NCBI GenBank assembly: GCA_025963955.1
Contig: JAOPZU010000125.1
Span: forward strand, 1-11,026
Length of the DNA: 11,026 nt
From: Solirubrobacterales bacterium
GTDB taxonomy: Bacteria; Actinomycetota; Thermoleophilia; Solirubrobacterales; Solirubrobacteraceae
Reading direction: 5' to 3'
Position 1 is the stretch's first letter. Each line of letters begins with the position of its first letter. The position numbers were made by a program, and so were the translations under genes. Below are positions 1 through 6,086 of this stretch, piece after piece. Under the pieces are notes generated by a model. That model had not been told where the DNA came from. It did no database searches and saw nothing but the letters and a program-made list of their open reading frames with translations.

Positions 1-429
1 GACAGCGGGAAGGCGGAGGACCTCATCAAGAAGGCGGTCGTCAACGACGCCGGCGCGAAGATCAAGAGCGTCGACTGCCCGGGCGACAAGACCGCCAAGA
101 AGGGCGGCACGTTCACGTGTCAGGTCACCGGGGCGGACGGCACGAAGGGCTCGGCCCTCGTCACGATGACCAGCGACGACGGGAAGGTCCGCGTGAGCGC
201 GCCGTTCGTGCATCCGCGGGAGGCCGAGTCGCAGATCGCCAAGGGCATCAAGGACCAGGCGAAGCTGAAGGCGATCGCGGTCACCTGCCCCGAGATCATC
301 GTCGGCAAGGCCGGCGCGACGTTCACCTGCAAGGCGGTGGGCGACGGCCAGAAGGCCGACGTGCTCGTCACGCAAACCAACGGCACCGGCGGCTTCACCT
401 ACAAGGTGCGAAACAGCGCCGGGGGCTGA
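1..429 (+). CDS. DUF4333-like two-repeat protein, 3' part only
   Basis: The frame is open from the window edge to a TGA at 427-429, giving 142 visible residues; the start lies upstream. Two repeats of about 70 residues follow each other. Each has a helical, Lys/Ala-rich stretch, then a Cys-Pro pair, and about 14 residues later a Phe-Thr-Cys: C26 and C40 in the first repeat, C96 and C110 in the second. The pattern V-x-C-P ... K-x-G-x-x-F-T-C, followed by a beta-rich end, matches DUF4333, a small secreted or lipoprotein domain common in actinobacteria whose function is not established. The paired cysteines would suit a disulphide outside the cytoplasm, but the N-terminus that would show a signal peptide is missing. 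The stop overlaps the next gene's ATG by one base (TGATG), so the two are probably co-translated. The family call comes from the motif only. Confidence 0.72.
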   Translation, partial: DSGKAEDLIKKAVVNDAGAKIKSVDCPGDKTAKKGGTFTCQVTGADGTKGSALVTMTSDDGKVRVSAPFVHPREAESQIAKGIKDQAKLKAIAVTCPEIIVGKAGATFTCKAVGDGQKADVLVTQTNGTGGFTYKVRNSAGG

Positions 430-1709
430 TGGCCGCCCTGCCGCCGATCCCGCGGCTGCCGCTGGTCGGCGACCCGCTGCGGCGGATCCGGGTCCCCGCC
501 GACCTGGACGCCGTCACGCACACCGGGCCGGAGGAGGACCCCGCGGACGCCGGGATGACGCGCGACCAGGTCGAGGCGATCTGGCGCTCCGCCCGGCGGC
601 TGTACCGCTCGGGCGTGCACCCGGCGCTGCAGCTGTGCGTCCGGCGCGACGGGCACGTCGTCCTGAACCGGGCGATCGGGCACGCCCGCGGCAACGGTCC
701 GCACGACGACGCGGACGTCCCGAAGGTGGCGGTGGACACCGACACGCCGTTCGTCATCTTCTCGGCGTCCAAGGCGATCACGGCGATGGTCGTCCACCTG
801 CTCGACCAGCGCGGCGCGCTGCACATCGGCGACCGGGTGGCGGACTACATCCCGGAGTACGCGCGGAACGGCAAGGACGCGATCACCCTCGCGCACGTGC
901 TGAGCCACCGGGCCGGCGTCCCGAACCTGCCCGGCGACGTGATGGACGTCGAGAACCTCGCCGACCACGACCGGCTCGTGCAGATCCTCTGCGACGCCAA
1001 GCCCGCCTCGCGGCCGGGCAAGACGCTGGCCTACCACGCGATCTCCGGCGGCTTCATCCTCGGGGAGGTCGTGCAGCGCGTGACGGGTGAGGACATCCGC
1101 ACCGTCCTGCAGCGCGAGATCCTCGACCCGCTCGGCTTCCGCTTCACGAACTTCGGCGTGGCGCCGGAGGACGTCGCGCGCGTCGGCCGCTGCTACGCGA
1201 CGGGAGCCAGGCCCCTGCCCCCCGTGTCCACCGTCCTGGAGCGGGCGCTGGGCAAGAAGCCGGACGACATCGTCGAGGCCTCGAACGACCCGCGCTTCCT
1301 GACCGGCATCATCCCGGCCGGGAACGGCGTGGCGAGTGCCTTCGAGCTCTCGCGCTTCTTCGAGCTGCTGCGCCGCGGCGGGGAGCTGGACGGCGTGCGG
1401 ATCTTCGACGAGCGGACGATCCTGCGCGCGCGCTCCGAGCAGTCCTACCGGGAGTTCGACCTGACGCTCGGCTTCCCGACGCGGTACGGGCTCGGCTTCA
1501 TGCTCGGCGCCGAGCTGCTGTCGCTCTTCGGGCCGCGCACCGATCAGGCCTTCGGCCATCTCGGCTACACCAACACGATCGGCTGGGCGGACCCGCAGCG
1601 GTCGCTGGCCGCCGCCCTGGTCACCAGCGGCAAGCCGGTGCTCTACCCGGAGCTGCCGGACGTCTGGGCGCTCATGCGGCGCATCGGGCGCTGCGTCCCG
1701 TTCGCCTGA
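429..1709 (+). CDS. Serine hydrolase, beta-lactamase class C / family VIII esterase type
   Basis: A 426-residue protein of the beta-lactamase fold (Pfam Beta-lactamase; PBP4/EstB/LACTB-like). The S-x-x-K motif is S112-A-S-K115, at the start of a hydrophobic helix, and supplies the nucleophile and general base. The Tyr motif is probably Y202-H-A, so the usual Asn at the third position is Ala. The third box is H377-L-G, in place of K-T-G. Loss of Asn and Lys in these boxes is common in esterase/peptidase members and argues against real beta-lactamase activity. There is no signal peptide, so it is probably cytoplasmic; the substrate is unknown. The ATG at 429 was chosen because it overlaps the previous stop by one base and a G-rich stretch (421-425) lies just upstream. 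The frame stays open further upstream, but that part overlaps the DUF4333-like gene and does not look like this family. Confidence 0.88.
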   Translation: MAALPPIPRLPLVGDPLRRIRVPADLDAVTHTGPEEDPADAGMTRDQVEAIWRSARRLYRSGVHPALQLCVRRDGHVVLNRAIGHARGNGPHDDADVPKVAVDTDTPFVIFSASKAITAMVVHLLDQRGALHIGDRVADYIPEYARNGKDAITLAHVLSHRAGVPNLPGDVMDVENLADHDRLVQILCDAKPASRPGKTLAYHAISGGFILGEVVQRVTGEDIRTVLQREILDPLGFRFTNFGVAPEDVARVGRCYATGARPLPPVSTVLERALGKKPDDIVEASNDPRFLTGIIPAGNGVASAFELSRFFELLRRGGELDGVRIFDERTILRARSEQSYREFDLTLGFPTRYGLGFMLGAELLSLFGPRTDQAFGHLGYTNTIGWADPQRSLAAALVTSGKPVLYPELPDVWALMRRIGRCVPFA

Positions 1710-1712
1710 GAC

Positions 1713-1736
1713 GCCGGGCCAGCCGGGCCAGCCGGG
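1713..1736. repeat. 9-bp tandem repeat, 2.7 copies
   Basis: The unit GCCGGGCCA occurs at 1713-1721 and 1722-1730, followed by a partial GCCGGG at 1731-1736. It starts three bases after the stop of the serine hydrolase gene, in the 67-base gap between convergent genes. It may be simple replication slippage. I see no U-tract terminator in the gap. Confidence 0.6.
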
Positions 1737-1776
1737 ATCGACCGACCGGTGGGAACCCCGTGACGCGCCGCCGTCC

Positions 1777-1929
1777 TCAGTCGGTGCCGTCCTTGTTCTC
1801 GTCGGCCCCGGGGGGCGCGGTCTCGCCCTGCTGGTCGGAGATGCTCTCGTCGATCGCGGGCTGGAAGTCCTCGTTGTCGGGGGTGTCACGAGCGGGGGTG
1901 CCGCGCTCGTCCTCTTCTGCGGTGGACAT
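1777..1929 (-). CDS. Small acidic hypothetical protein, 50 residues
   Basis: Reading the minus strand from ATG (1929-1927) to TGA (1779-1777) gives 50 residues, beginning M-S-T-A-E-E-D-E-R-G and ending D-E-N-K-D-G-T-D. Sixteen residues are Asp or Glu and only three are Arg or Lys. There is one Phe, no Trp, Tyr or Cys, and many Pro, Gly, Thr and Ser, so it is probably disordered and cytoplasmic. About 46 of 50 sense codons end in G or C, as in the neighbouring genes, which is the main reason to believe it is translated. It lies 48 bases downstream of the HD hydrolase gene on the same strand and may be co-transcribed with it. A perfect inverted repeat abuts its start codon, and no clear Shine-Dalgarno sequence is seen. 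I do not recognise the family. Confidence 0.55.
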   Translation of the reverse strand: MSTAEEDERGTPARDTPDNEDFQPAIDESISDQQGETAPPGADENKDGTD

Positions 1930-1969
1930 GGTGCCGTTCTACCCGCGACGCCCGGAACCGAACGGCACC
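1930..1969 (-). promoter_or_regulatory. Perfect 10-bp inverted repeat between HD gene and acidic ORF
   Basis: GGTGCCGTTC (1930-1939) and GAACGGCACC (1960-1969) are exact reverse complements separated by a 20-base loop. On the minus strand the stem starts eight bases after the stop of the HD hydrolase gene and ends exactly at the ATG of the acidic ORF. It could act as a rho-independent-like terminator or attenuator (no T-run follows), as an RNA stem limiting ribosome access to the small gene, or as a protein-binding site. The pairing is seen directly; the role is inferred. Confidence 0.5.
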
Positions 1970-1977
1970 CGGCACGC

Positions 1978-2688
1978 TCAGTCCGCGAAGAGCGTGCGGG
2001 TGTCCGGGCCCTGGTGCTTGACCGCGAGCGCCGTGATTGCGTCGACGGTGCGGCGCAGCTCGGCGACGGCCGGCGCGGCGAACTCCCCCATGCGGTGCTG
2101 CTCGCGCTCGAAGGCGGCCGCGAGCTCGCGGTAGTAGACGCGCGTGGCCAGGCCCTGCCCCTGCTTGAAGCGCGCCCAGACCGCGTCGCCGTGGGTGCGG
2201 TAGTCGATGAGGATCGACCGCGCGTTGTGGAGCTTGTCCGCGAGCGAGACGCGCAGGGCCGCCGGCGACTTGGCCGGGAAGGCGTCGAGGTACGCCTGCT
2301 TGCGCTCGAACCAGTCCGTGCGGTCGTCCCCGGCCGGCCGCTGCCCGTCGTCGATGGCGTCGCTGTTGGCCAGCACGATCGCGGCGACGGCGTCGCCGTA
2401 CTCGCGGGCGATGTGCTCCAGGGCAGGGGTGCCGCCGCCGTCCTCGACCACGTCGTGGAGCAGGGCGCCGATCGCCTCGTCCTCGTCCCCGTGCATCTCC
2501 AGCACGAGCGACGCGACGGCGAGCAGGTGGGCGGCGTACGGCACGGGGGTGCCTTTCCGCAGCTGGCGACGGTGGTGCTCCGTGGCGTAGTGGAGCGCGG
2601 CGTCGAAGCGCCCGGTCAGCAGGGGAGTGTCGGTGAAGGACTCGGCCATCGGGGTGGATCGAGCATACGACGGTCCCCTTACCGACAT
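1978..2688 (-). CDS. HD-domain hydrolase, RelA/SpoT hydrolase-like (small alarmone hydrolase type)
   Basis: A 236-residue, single-domain protein of the HD superfamily (HD_4-like). Its conserved positions follow the hydrolase half of RelA/SpoT enzymes: R44-K45 before P-Y, H54 (Y-A-A-H), H78-D79 in L-L-H-D-V-V-E-D with E82 and D83, and D151 in S-L-A-D-K-L-H-N. These correspond to the His/His-Asp/Asp Mn ligands and the catalytic Glu-Asp pair of the Rel hydrolase site, so it should be active. No nucleotide synthetase or TGS/ACT domain is present, as in Mesh1-type small alarmone hydrolases. (p)ppGpp is the most likely substrate, but other nucleotides are possible. The start is uncertain. The ATG at 2688 sits five bases after a TATAAA box and could be leaderless. 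A second ATG at 2649 would give 223 residues and loses nothing conserved. The gene is divergent from the TetR-led lipid operon. Confidence 0.82.
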   Translation of the reverse strand: MSVRGPSYARSTPMAESFTDTPLLTGRFDAALHYATEHHRRQLRKGTPVPYAAHLLAVASLVLEMHGDEDEAIGALLHDVVEDGGGTPALEHIAREYGDAVAAIVLANSDAIDDGQRPAGDDRTDWFERKQAYLDAFPAKSPAALRVSLADKLHNARSILIDYRTHGDAVWARFKQGQGLATRVYYRELAAAFEREQHRMGEFAAPAVAELRRTVDAITALAVKHQGPDTRTLFAD

Positions 2689-2709
2689 AGAAATTTATAG
2701 GTGGGTAAG
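2678..2709. promoter_or_regulatory. 32-bp imperfect palindrome, probable TetR operator
   Basis: The left arm CTTACCGACATAGAAA (2678-2693) and the reverse complement of the right arm, CTTACCCACCTATAAA (2694-2709), agree at 13 of 16 positions, with the dyad centre between 2693 and 2694. The outer C-T-T-A-C-C-x-A-C half-sites match except at one position. It lies between the divergent HD-hydrolase and TetR genes and covers candidate -10 boxes on both strands. TetR proteins usually bind dyads of this kind next to their own gene, so autoregulation plus control of the HD gene is the natural reading. No binding has been shown. Confidence 0.68.
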
Positions 2710-2711
2710 AT
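2682..2711 (+). promoter_or_regulatory. Candidate promoter for the TetR-led lipid operon
   Basis: A -10-like TAAGAT at 2706-2711 is preceded, with an 18-bp spacer, by CCGACA at 2682-2687, which matches the -35 consensus TTGACA at four of six positions. Only eight bases separate the -10 from the GTG at 2720, so transcription would start at or almost at the start codon, giving a leaderless mRNA. Both boxes lie largely inside the 32-bp palindrome, so a bound repressor would block polymerase. Confidence 0.42.
2692..2699 (-). promoter_or_regulatory. Candidate -10 box for the HD hydrolase gene
   Basis: On the minus strand, TATAAATT (2699-2692) is the most AT-rich spot in the window. TATAAA matches the -10 consensus at five of six positions and ends five bases before the ATG at 2688; the overlapping TAAATT is a second option. 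No good -35 is visible. If used, the transcript would begin at or near the 2688 ATG, supporting the longer, leaderless start. If transcription starts a few bases further in, the 2649 ATG would be used. Confidence 0.38.
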
Positions 2712-2719
2712 GAACGTCC

Positions 2720-3391
2720 GTGGCCGCTCGACCCACTCCCGTCCCCGTCGCCTCCCCCCGCCGGCTGCCGCGCGCCGAGCGCGAGCAGCAGACGCTCGAC
2801 GTCGCCCAGGCGCTGTTCGCCGCCCGCGGGTACGCCGCCGTGACGATGGACGAGGTGGCGGCGGCGGTCGGCGTCACCAAGCCCCTGCTCTACAACTACT
2901 TCGGGAACAAGGAGCGGCTCTACCTCGCGTGCCTGGGCCGCACCGCGGACGGGCTCATCGCCCGGCTGACGGAGGCGTTCGCCGCGTCCGCCGACCCGGG
3001 TCAGGGCCTGCGCGAGGCGCTGCGCGCGTTCTTCGCGTTCGTCGCGGCCGAGCGCGACCAGTGGCAGGTCCTCTACGACGAGACGCTGCCCGCGGGTGGA
3101 CAGATCGCCGAGCACATCGACGCCTACCGCGAGCAGGCGACGGCGCTCGTCGGCGCGGCGCTGCAGCACCTGGACCCCGCGCCGGACCCCGTCCTGCTGC
3201 CCGGCATGGCGCACGCGCTCCTCGGTGCCGTCGAGTCGCTCTCGCGCTGGTGGCTGCGCGAGGGCTCCGGCGACCTGAGCGCCGCCGCCACCGCCGACGC
3301 CTTCATCGCCCTCGTCCGCCCCGGCCTGGCCCGCGGCGGCCTCGTCCCCTCTTCGCCTCCTCCGACCCCCACAGGATCCGATACCCCATGA
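2720..3391 (+). CDS. TetR/AcrR-family transcriptional regulator
   Basis: A 223-residue protein with a typical TetR N-terminal DNA-binding domain. A first helix (about residues 19-37, ending F-A-A-R-G-Y) is followed by the helix-turn-helix T-M-D-E-V-A-A-A-V-G-V-T-K-P-L-L-Y-N-Y-F (about 42-61) and G-N-K-E-R-L-Y. The remaining 150 residues are helical, Ala/Leu-rich and variable, as expected for the ligand-binding and dimer domain. The GTG at 2720 is the first possible start, because the frame has a stop at 2711-2713, and the next in-frame starts fall inside the helix-turn-helix. No Shine-Dalgarno site fits, consistent with a leaderless mRNA. The stop overlaps the thiolase ATG (ATGA, 3388-3391), so it is the first gene of the operon. 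It probably represses the operon by binding the palindrome just upstream and responds to an acyl-CoA; both are inferred. Confidence 0.9.
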   Translation: MAARPTPVPVASPRRLPRAEREQQTLDVAQALFAARGYAAVTMDEVAAAVGVTKPLLYNYFGNKERLYLACLGRTADGLIARLTEAFAASADPGQGLREALRAFFAFVAAERDQWQVLYDETLPAGGQIAEHIDAYREQATALVGAALQHLDPAPDPVLLPGMAHALLGAVESLSRWWLREGSGDLSAAATADAFIALVRPGLARGGLVPSSPPPTPTGSDTP

Positions 3392-4677
3392 CCACAGAAC
3401 TGCGCAAGGTCGCCGTCCTCGGCGGCAACCGCATCCCCTTCGCGCGCTCGAACAGCGCGTACGCCGCCGCGTCCAACCAGGACATGCTCACCGCGGCGCT
3501 CGACGGACTGGTGAGCCGCTTCGCCCTCGAGGGCGAGCGCCTGGGCGAGGTCGTCGCCGGCGCGGTGCTCAAGCACTCCCGCGACTTCAACCTGACGCGC
3601 GAGACCGTCATGAGCACCCGCCTGGACGCCGCCACGCCCGCCTACGACATCCAGCAGGCGTGCGGCACCGGCCTGCAGGCCGCGCTCCTGGTCGCGAACA
3701 AGATCGCGCTGGGGCAGATCGACTGCGGGGTGGCCGGCGGCGTCGACACGACGAGCGACGCACCGCTGGCCGTCGGCGACGACCTGCGCAAGCTGCTCAT
3801 CAAGCTGAACAACGCGCGCTCGACGGGCGACCGGCTGAAGGTCCTCGCCGGCGTGCGGCCCGGGATGATCGTCCCGGCCATCCCGCGCAACGAGGAGCCG
3901 CGCACCGGCCTCTCGATGGGTGAGCACCAGGCGCGCACGGGCGCCCGCTGGGGGGTCACGCGCGCCGAGCAGGACGAGCTGACCGCGCGCTCGCACCACA
4001 ACCTCGCCGCCGCCTACGAGCGCGGCTTCCAGGCGGACCTCGTCACGCCGTTCCTCGGCCTGGAGCGCGACCAGAACCTGCGACCGGACTCCTCCGTGGA
4101 GAAGCTCGCGAAGCTCAAGCCGGTCTTCGGCGGGCCGCAGGGCACGATGACCGCCGGCAACTCGACGCCCCTGAGCGACGGCGCGGCGGCGGTCCTGCTG
4201 GCCAGCGAGGAGTGGGCGCAGGAGCGGGGCCTGCCCGTGCTGGCGCACCTCGTCACGGGCGAGACCGCGGCGGTCGACTACGTCGGCGGGGACGAGGGCC
4301 TGCTGATGGCGCCCGCCTACGCGGTGCCGCGGATGCTCGACCGCCTCGGCCTGACCCTGCAGGACTTCGACATCTACGAGATCCACGAGGCCTTCGCCTC
4401 GCAGGTCCTCTCGACGCTGAAGGCGTGGGAGGACGCGGTCTTCTGCCAGGAGCGGCTGGGCCGCAGCGCGCCGCTCGGCGCGATCGACCGCAGCCGGCTC
4501 AACGTCAACGGCTCCTCCCTCGCGGCCGGGCACCCGTTCGCCGCCACGGGCGGTCGCATCGTGGCCGCCGCGGCGAAGGAGCTGTACGAGCGCGGCGGCG
4601 GCCGCGCGCTGATCTCGATCTGCGCGGCCGGCGGCCAGGGGGTCGTCGCAATCCTGGAAAGCAACGGGAGCAACTGA
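3388..4677 (+). CDS. fadA2: Acetyl-CoA C-acyltransferase (thiolase), FadA2/FadI type
   Basis: A 429-residue thiolase that cleaves 3-ketoacyl-CoA with CoA to acetyl-CoA and a shortened acyl-CoA, or runs in reverse. The active-site set is complete: nucleophile C92 in Q-Q-A-C-G-T-G-L-Q-A, H333 in the H-E-A-F box (333-336), H382 in G-H-P-F-A-A-T-G-G-R, and C412 in I-C-A-A-G-G-Q-G. H-E-A-F rather than N-E-A-F is typical of FadI and trifunctional-protein beta subunits. The stretch G-L-L-M-A-P-A-Y-A-V-P-R before it resembles mycobacterial FadA2. The length fits the family (about 430-440). The ATG at 3388 overlaps the TetR stop by four bases. The frame is open back to 2701, but that upstream part is only the alternative frame of the TetR gene. 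The symbol rests on similarity and on the FabG4- and HtdX-like neighbours. Chain-length preference cannot be read from the sequence. Confidence 0.93.
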   Translation: MTTELRKVAVLGGNRIPFARSNSAYAAASNQDMLTAALDGLVSRFALEGERLGEVVAGAVLKHSRDFNLTRETVMSTRLDAATPAYDIQQACGTGLQAALLVANKIALGQIDCGVAGGVDTTSDAPLAVGDDLRKLLIKLNNARSTGDRLKVLAGVRPGMIVPAIPRNEEPRTGLSMGEHQARTGARWGVTRAEQDELTARSHHNLAAAYERGFQADLVTPFLGLERDQNLRPDSSVEKLAKLKPVFGGPQGTMTAGNSTPLSDGAAAVLLASEEWAQERGLPVLAHLVTGETAAVDYVGGDEGLLMAPAYAVPRMLDRLGLTLQDFDIYEIHEAFASQVLSTLKAWEDAVFCQERLGRSAPLGAIDRSRLNVNGSSLAAGHPFAATGGRIVAAAAKELYERGGGRALISICAAGGQGVVAILESNGSN

Positions 4678-4678
4678 C

Positions 4679-6085
4679 ATGCCCGACACCTACACCAGCC
4701 TGGCCAACAGCCCGATCGGCAAGCTCATCACCGGGCAGCTCGGGCTGCCGCGGCCGACGATCCTCGAGCGCTACTCCCCGGGGGACGCCACGATCAGCGG
4801 GCAGGTGCTGCTCGGCGCGGCCCCCGGCGGGCGCCTGGCGCCCGCGGCCGCGACCGTTCTGGCCGGCCTGAGCGCCAACGTCTCCACCGCGCTGCGCGGA
4901 GACCTGCGCAAGGCCGCGGCCGACGCCGGCCTGGACGCCGCCGTCTTCAACGGCGAGGTCCCGGGCGATGCGCGCTTCAAGGCGCTCGTCTTCGACGCGA
5001 CCGGCATCACGGACTCGACGCAGCTGCGCGAGCTCCACGCCTTCTTCCACCCCGTCGTGCGGCGCACGCAGTCCTGCTCGCGGGTGGTCGTCCTGGGCAC
5101 CGCGCCCGAGGACACCGGCAGCCCGCGCGAGGCCGCGGCGCAGCGCGCGCTGGAGGGCTTCACGCGCTCGCTGGGCAAGGAGATCGGGCAGGGCGGGACG
5201 GTCCAGCTCGTCTACGTCGCCCCGGGGGCCGAGGCGTTCCTCGGCTCCACACTGCGCTTCCTGCTCTCGGCCCGCAGCGCCTACGTCTCCGGGCAGGTCG
5301 TCAGGATCAATCAGGGCGCCGCCACGCCGCCCGTCGTCGACGTGCACCGCCCGCTCGAGGGGAAGGTCGCGCTCGTGACCGGCGCCTCGCGCGGGATCGG
5401 CGCGGCGATCGCGTCCGTCCTGGCGCGCGACGGCGCACACGTCGTCGGGCTCGACATCCCGCCGCTGGCGGAGGACCTGGAGGCGGTCACCAGCGCGCTG
5501 GGCGGGTCCTTCCTCACCGCCGACATCACGACGGACGACGCGCCGCAGTCGATCGCCCTGCACCTGCAGGAGGCCCACGGCGGCGTGGACATCGTCGTCC
5601 ACAACGCCGGCATCACGCAGGACCGGACGCTTGCGCGGATGAAGCCGGAGCGGTGGGAGCGCGTGCTCGACATCAACCTGTCGAGCGAGGAGCGGATCAA
5701 CGACGAGCTGCTGTCCTCGGGCGTCCTGAACACCGGGGCGCGGATCGTCTGCGTCTCCTCGATCGCGGGCATCGCCGGCAACAACGGGCAGACGAACTAC
5801 GGCACCTCGAAGGCCGGCGTCGCCGGGATGGTCGTCGCGATGGCGCCCGTCCTCGCGAAGCAGCAGGTCACCATCAACGCCGTCGCCCCCGGGTTCATCG
5901 AGACCCAGATGACCGCGGCGGTGCCGATCGCGATCCGCGAGGCCGGCCGGCGGATGAACTCCATGTCGCAGGGCGGCCTGCCGGTCGACGTCGCGGAGGC
6001 CATCGCGTGGTTCGCCGCCCCCGACTCGGGCGGCCTGAACGGCAACGTCGTGCGCGTCTGCGGCCAGTCGCTCCTGGGGGCCTGA
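4679..6085 (+). CDS. fabG: 3-oxoacyl-CoA/ACP reductase, long FabG4 type
   Basis: A 468-residue short-chain dehydrogenase, about 200 residues longer than ordinary FabG. Residues 1 to about 225 form an alpha/beta, Rossmann-like domain without a Gly-rich dinucleotide motif. Residues from about 228 on are a complete SDR: T234-G-A-S-R-G-I-G241 cofactor loop, N309-A-G, N333, and catalytic S361, Y374 and K378 with the standard 13- and 4-residue spacing, then V-A-P-G-F-I-E-T. This two-domain plan is that of mycobacterial FabG4 (Rv0242c), an NADH-linked reductase acting on long 3-ketoacyl-CoA and forming the (R)-hydroxy product. D259 after the second strand fits NAD(H) preference. The ATG is one base after the thiolase stop, with GGGAG at 4666-4670 as ribosome-binding site. 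It probably serves as the (R)-3-hydroxyacyl-CoA dehydrogenase of the pathway. Confidence 0.9.
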   Translation: MPDTYTSLANSPIGKLITGQLGLPRPTILERYSPGDATISGQVLLGAAPGGRLAPAAATVLAGLSANVSTALRGDLRKAAADAGLDAAVFNGEVPGDARFKALVFDATGITDSTQLRELHAFFHPVVRRTQSCSRVVVLGTAPEDTGSPREAAAQRALEGFTRSLGKEIGQGGTVQLVYVAPGAEAFLGSTLRFLLSARSAYVSGQVVRINQGAATPPVVDVHRPLEGKVALVTGASRGIGAAIASVLARDGAHVVGLDIPPLAEDLEAVTSALGGSFLTADITTDDAPQSIALHLQEAHGGVDIVVHNAGITQDRTLARMKPERWERVLDINLSSEERINDELLSSGVLNTGARIVCVSSIAGIAGNNGQTNYGTSKAGVAGMVVAMAPVLAKQQVTINAVAPGFIETQMTAAVPIAIREAGRRMNSMSQGGLPVDVAEAIAWFAAPDSGGLNGNVVRVCGQSLLGA

Positions 6086-6086
6086 G

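Noticed and set aside
429..1709. Serine hydrolase as an antibiotic-resistance beta-lactamase
   Set aside because: No signal peptide, and Y-H-A and H-L-G replace Y-x-N and K-T-G; the esterase/peptidase-like branch fits better.
399..1889. Long open frame on the minus strand opposite the serine hydrolase
   Set aside because: Its protein is Arg/Asp/Val-rich without any family motif; it is the expected antisense shadow in very GC-rich DNA, and the plus strand has a complete enzyme.
2701..3387. Upstream extension of the thiolase frame across the TetR gene
   Set aside because: The translation is Arg-rich and unrelated to thiolases; the real thiolase start is the ATG at 3388 overlapping the TetR stop.
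3124..4689. 521-codon open frame on the minus strand opposite the thiolase
   Set aside because: No recognisable domain, biased composition, and fully covered by a thiolase with all active-site residues.
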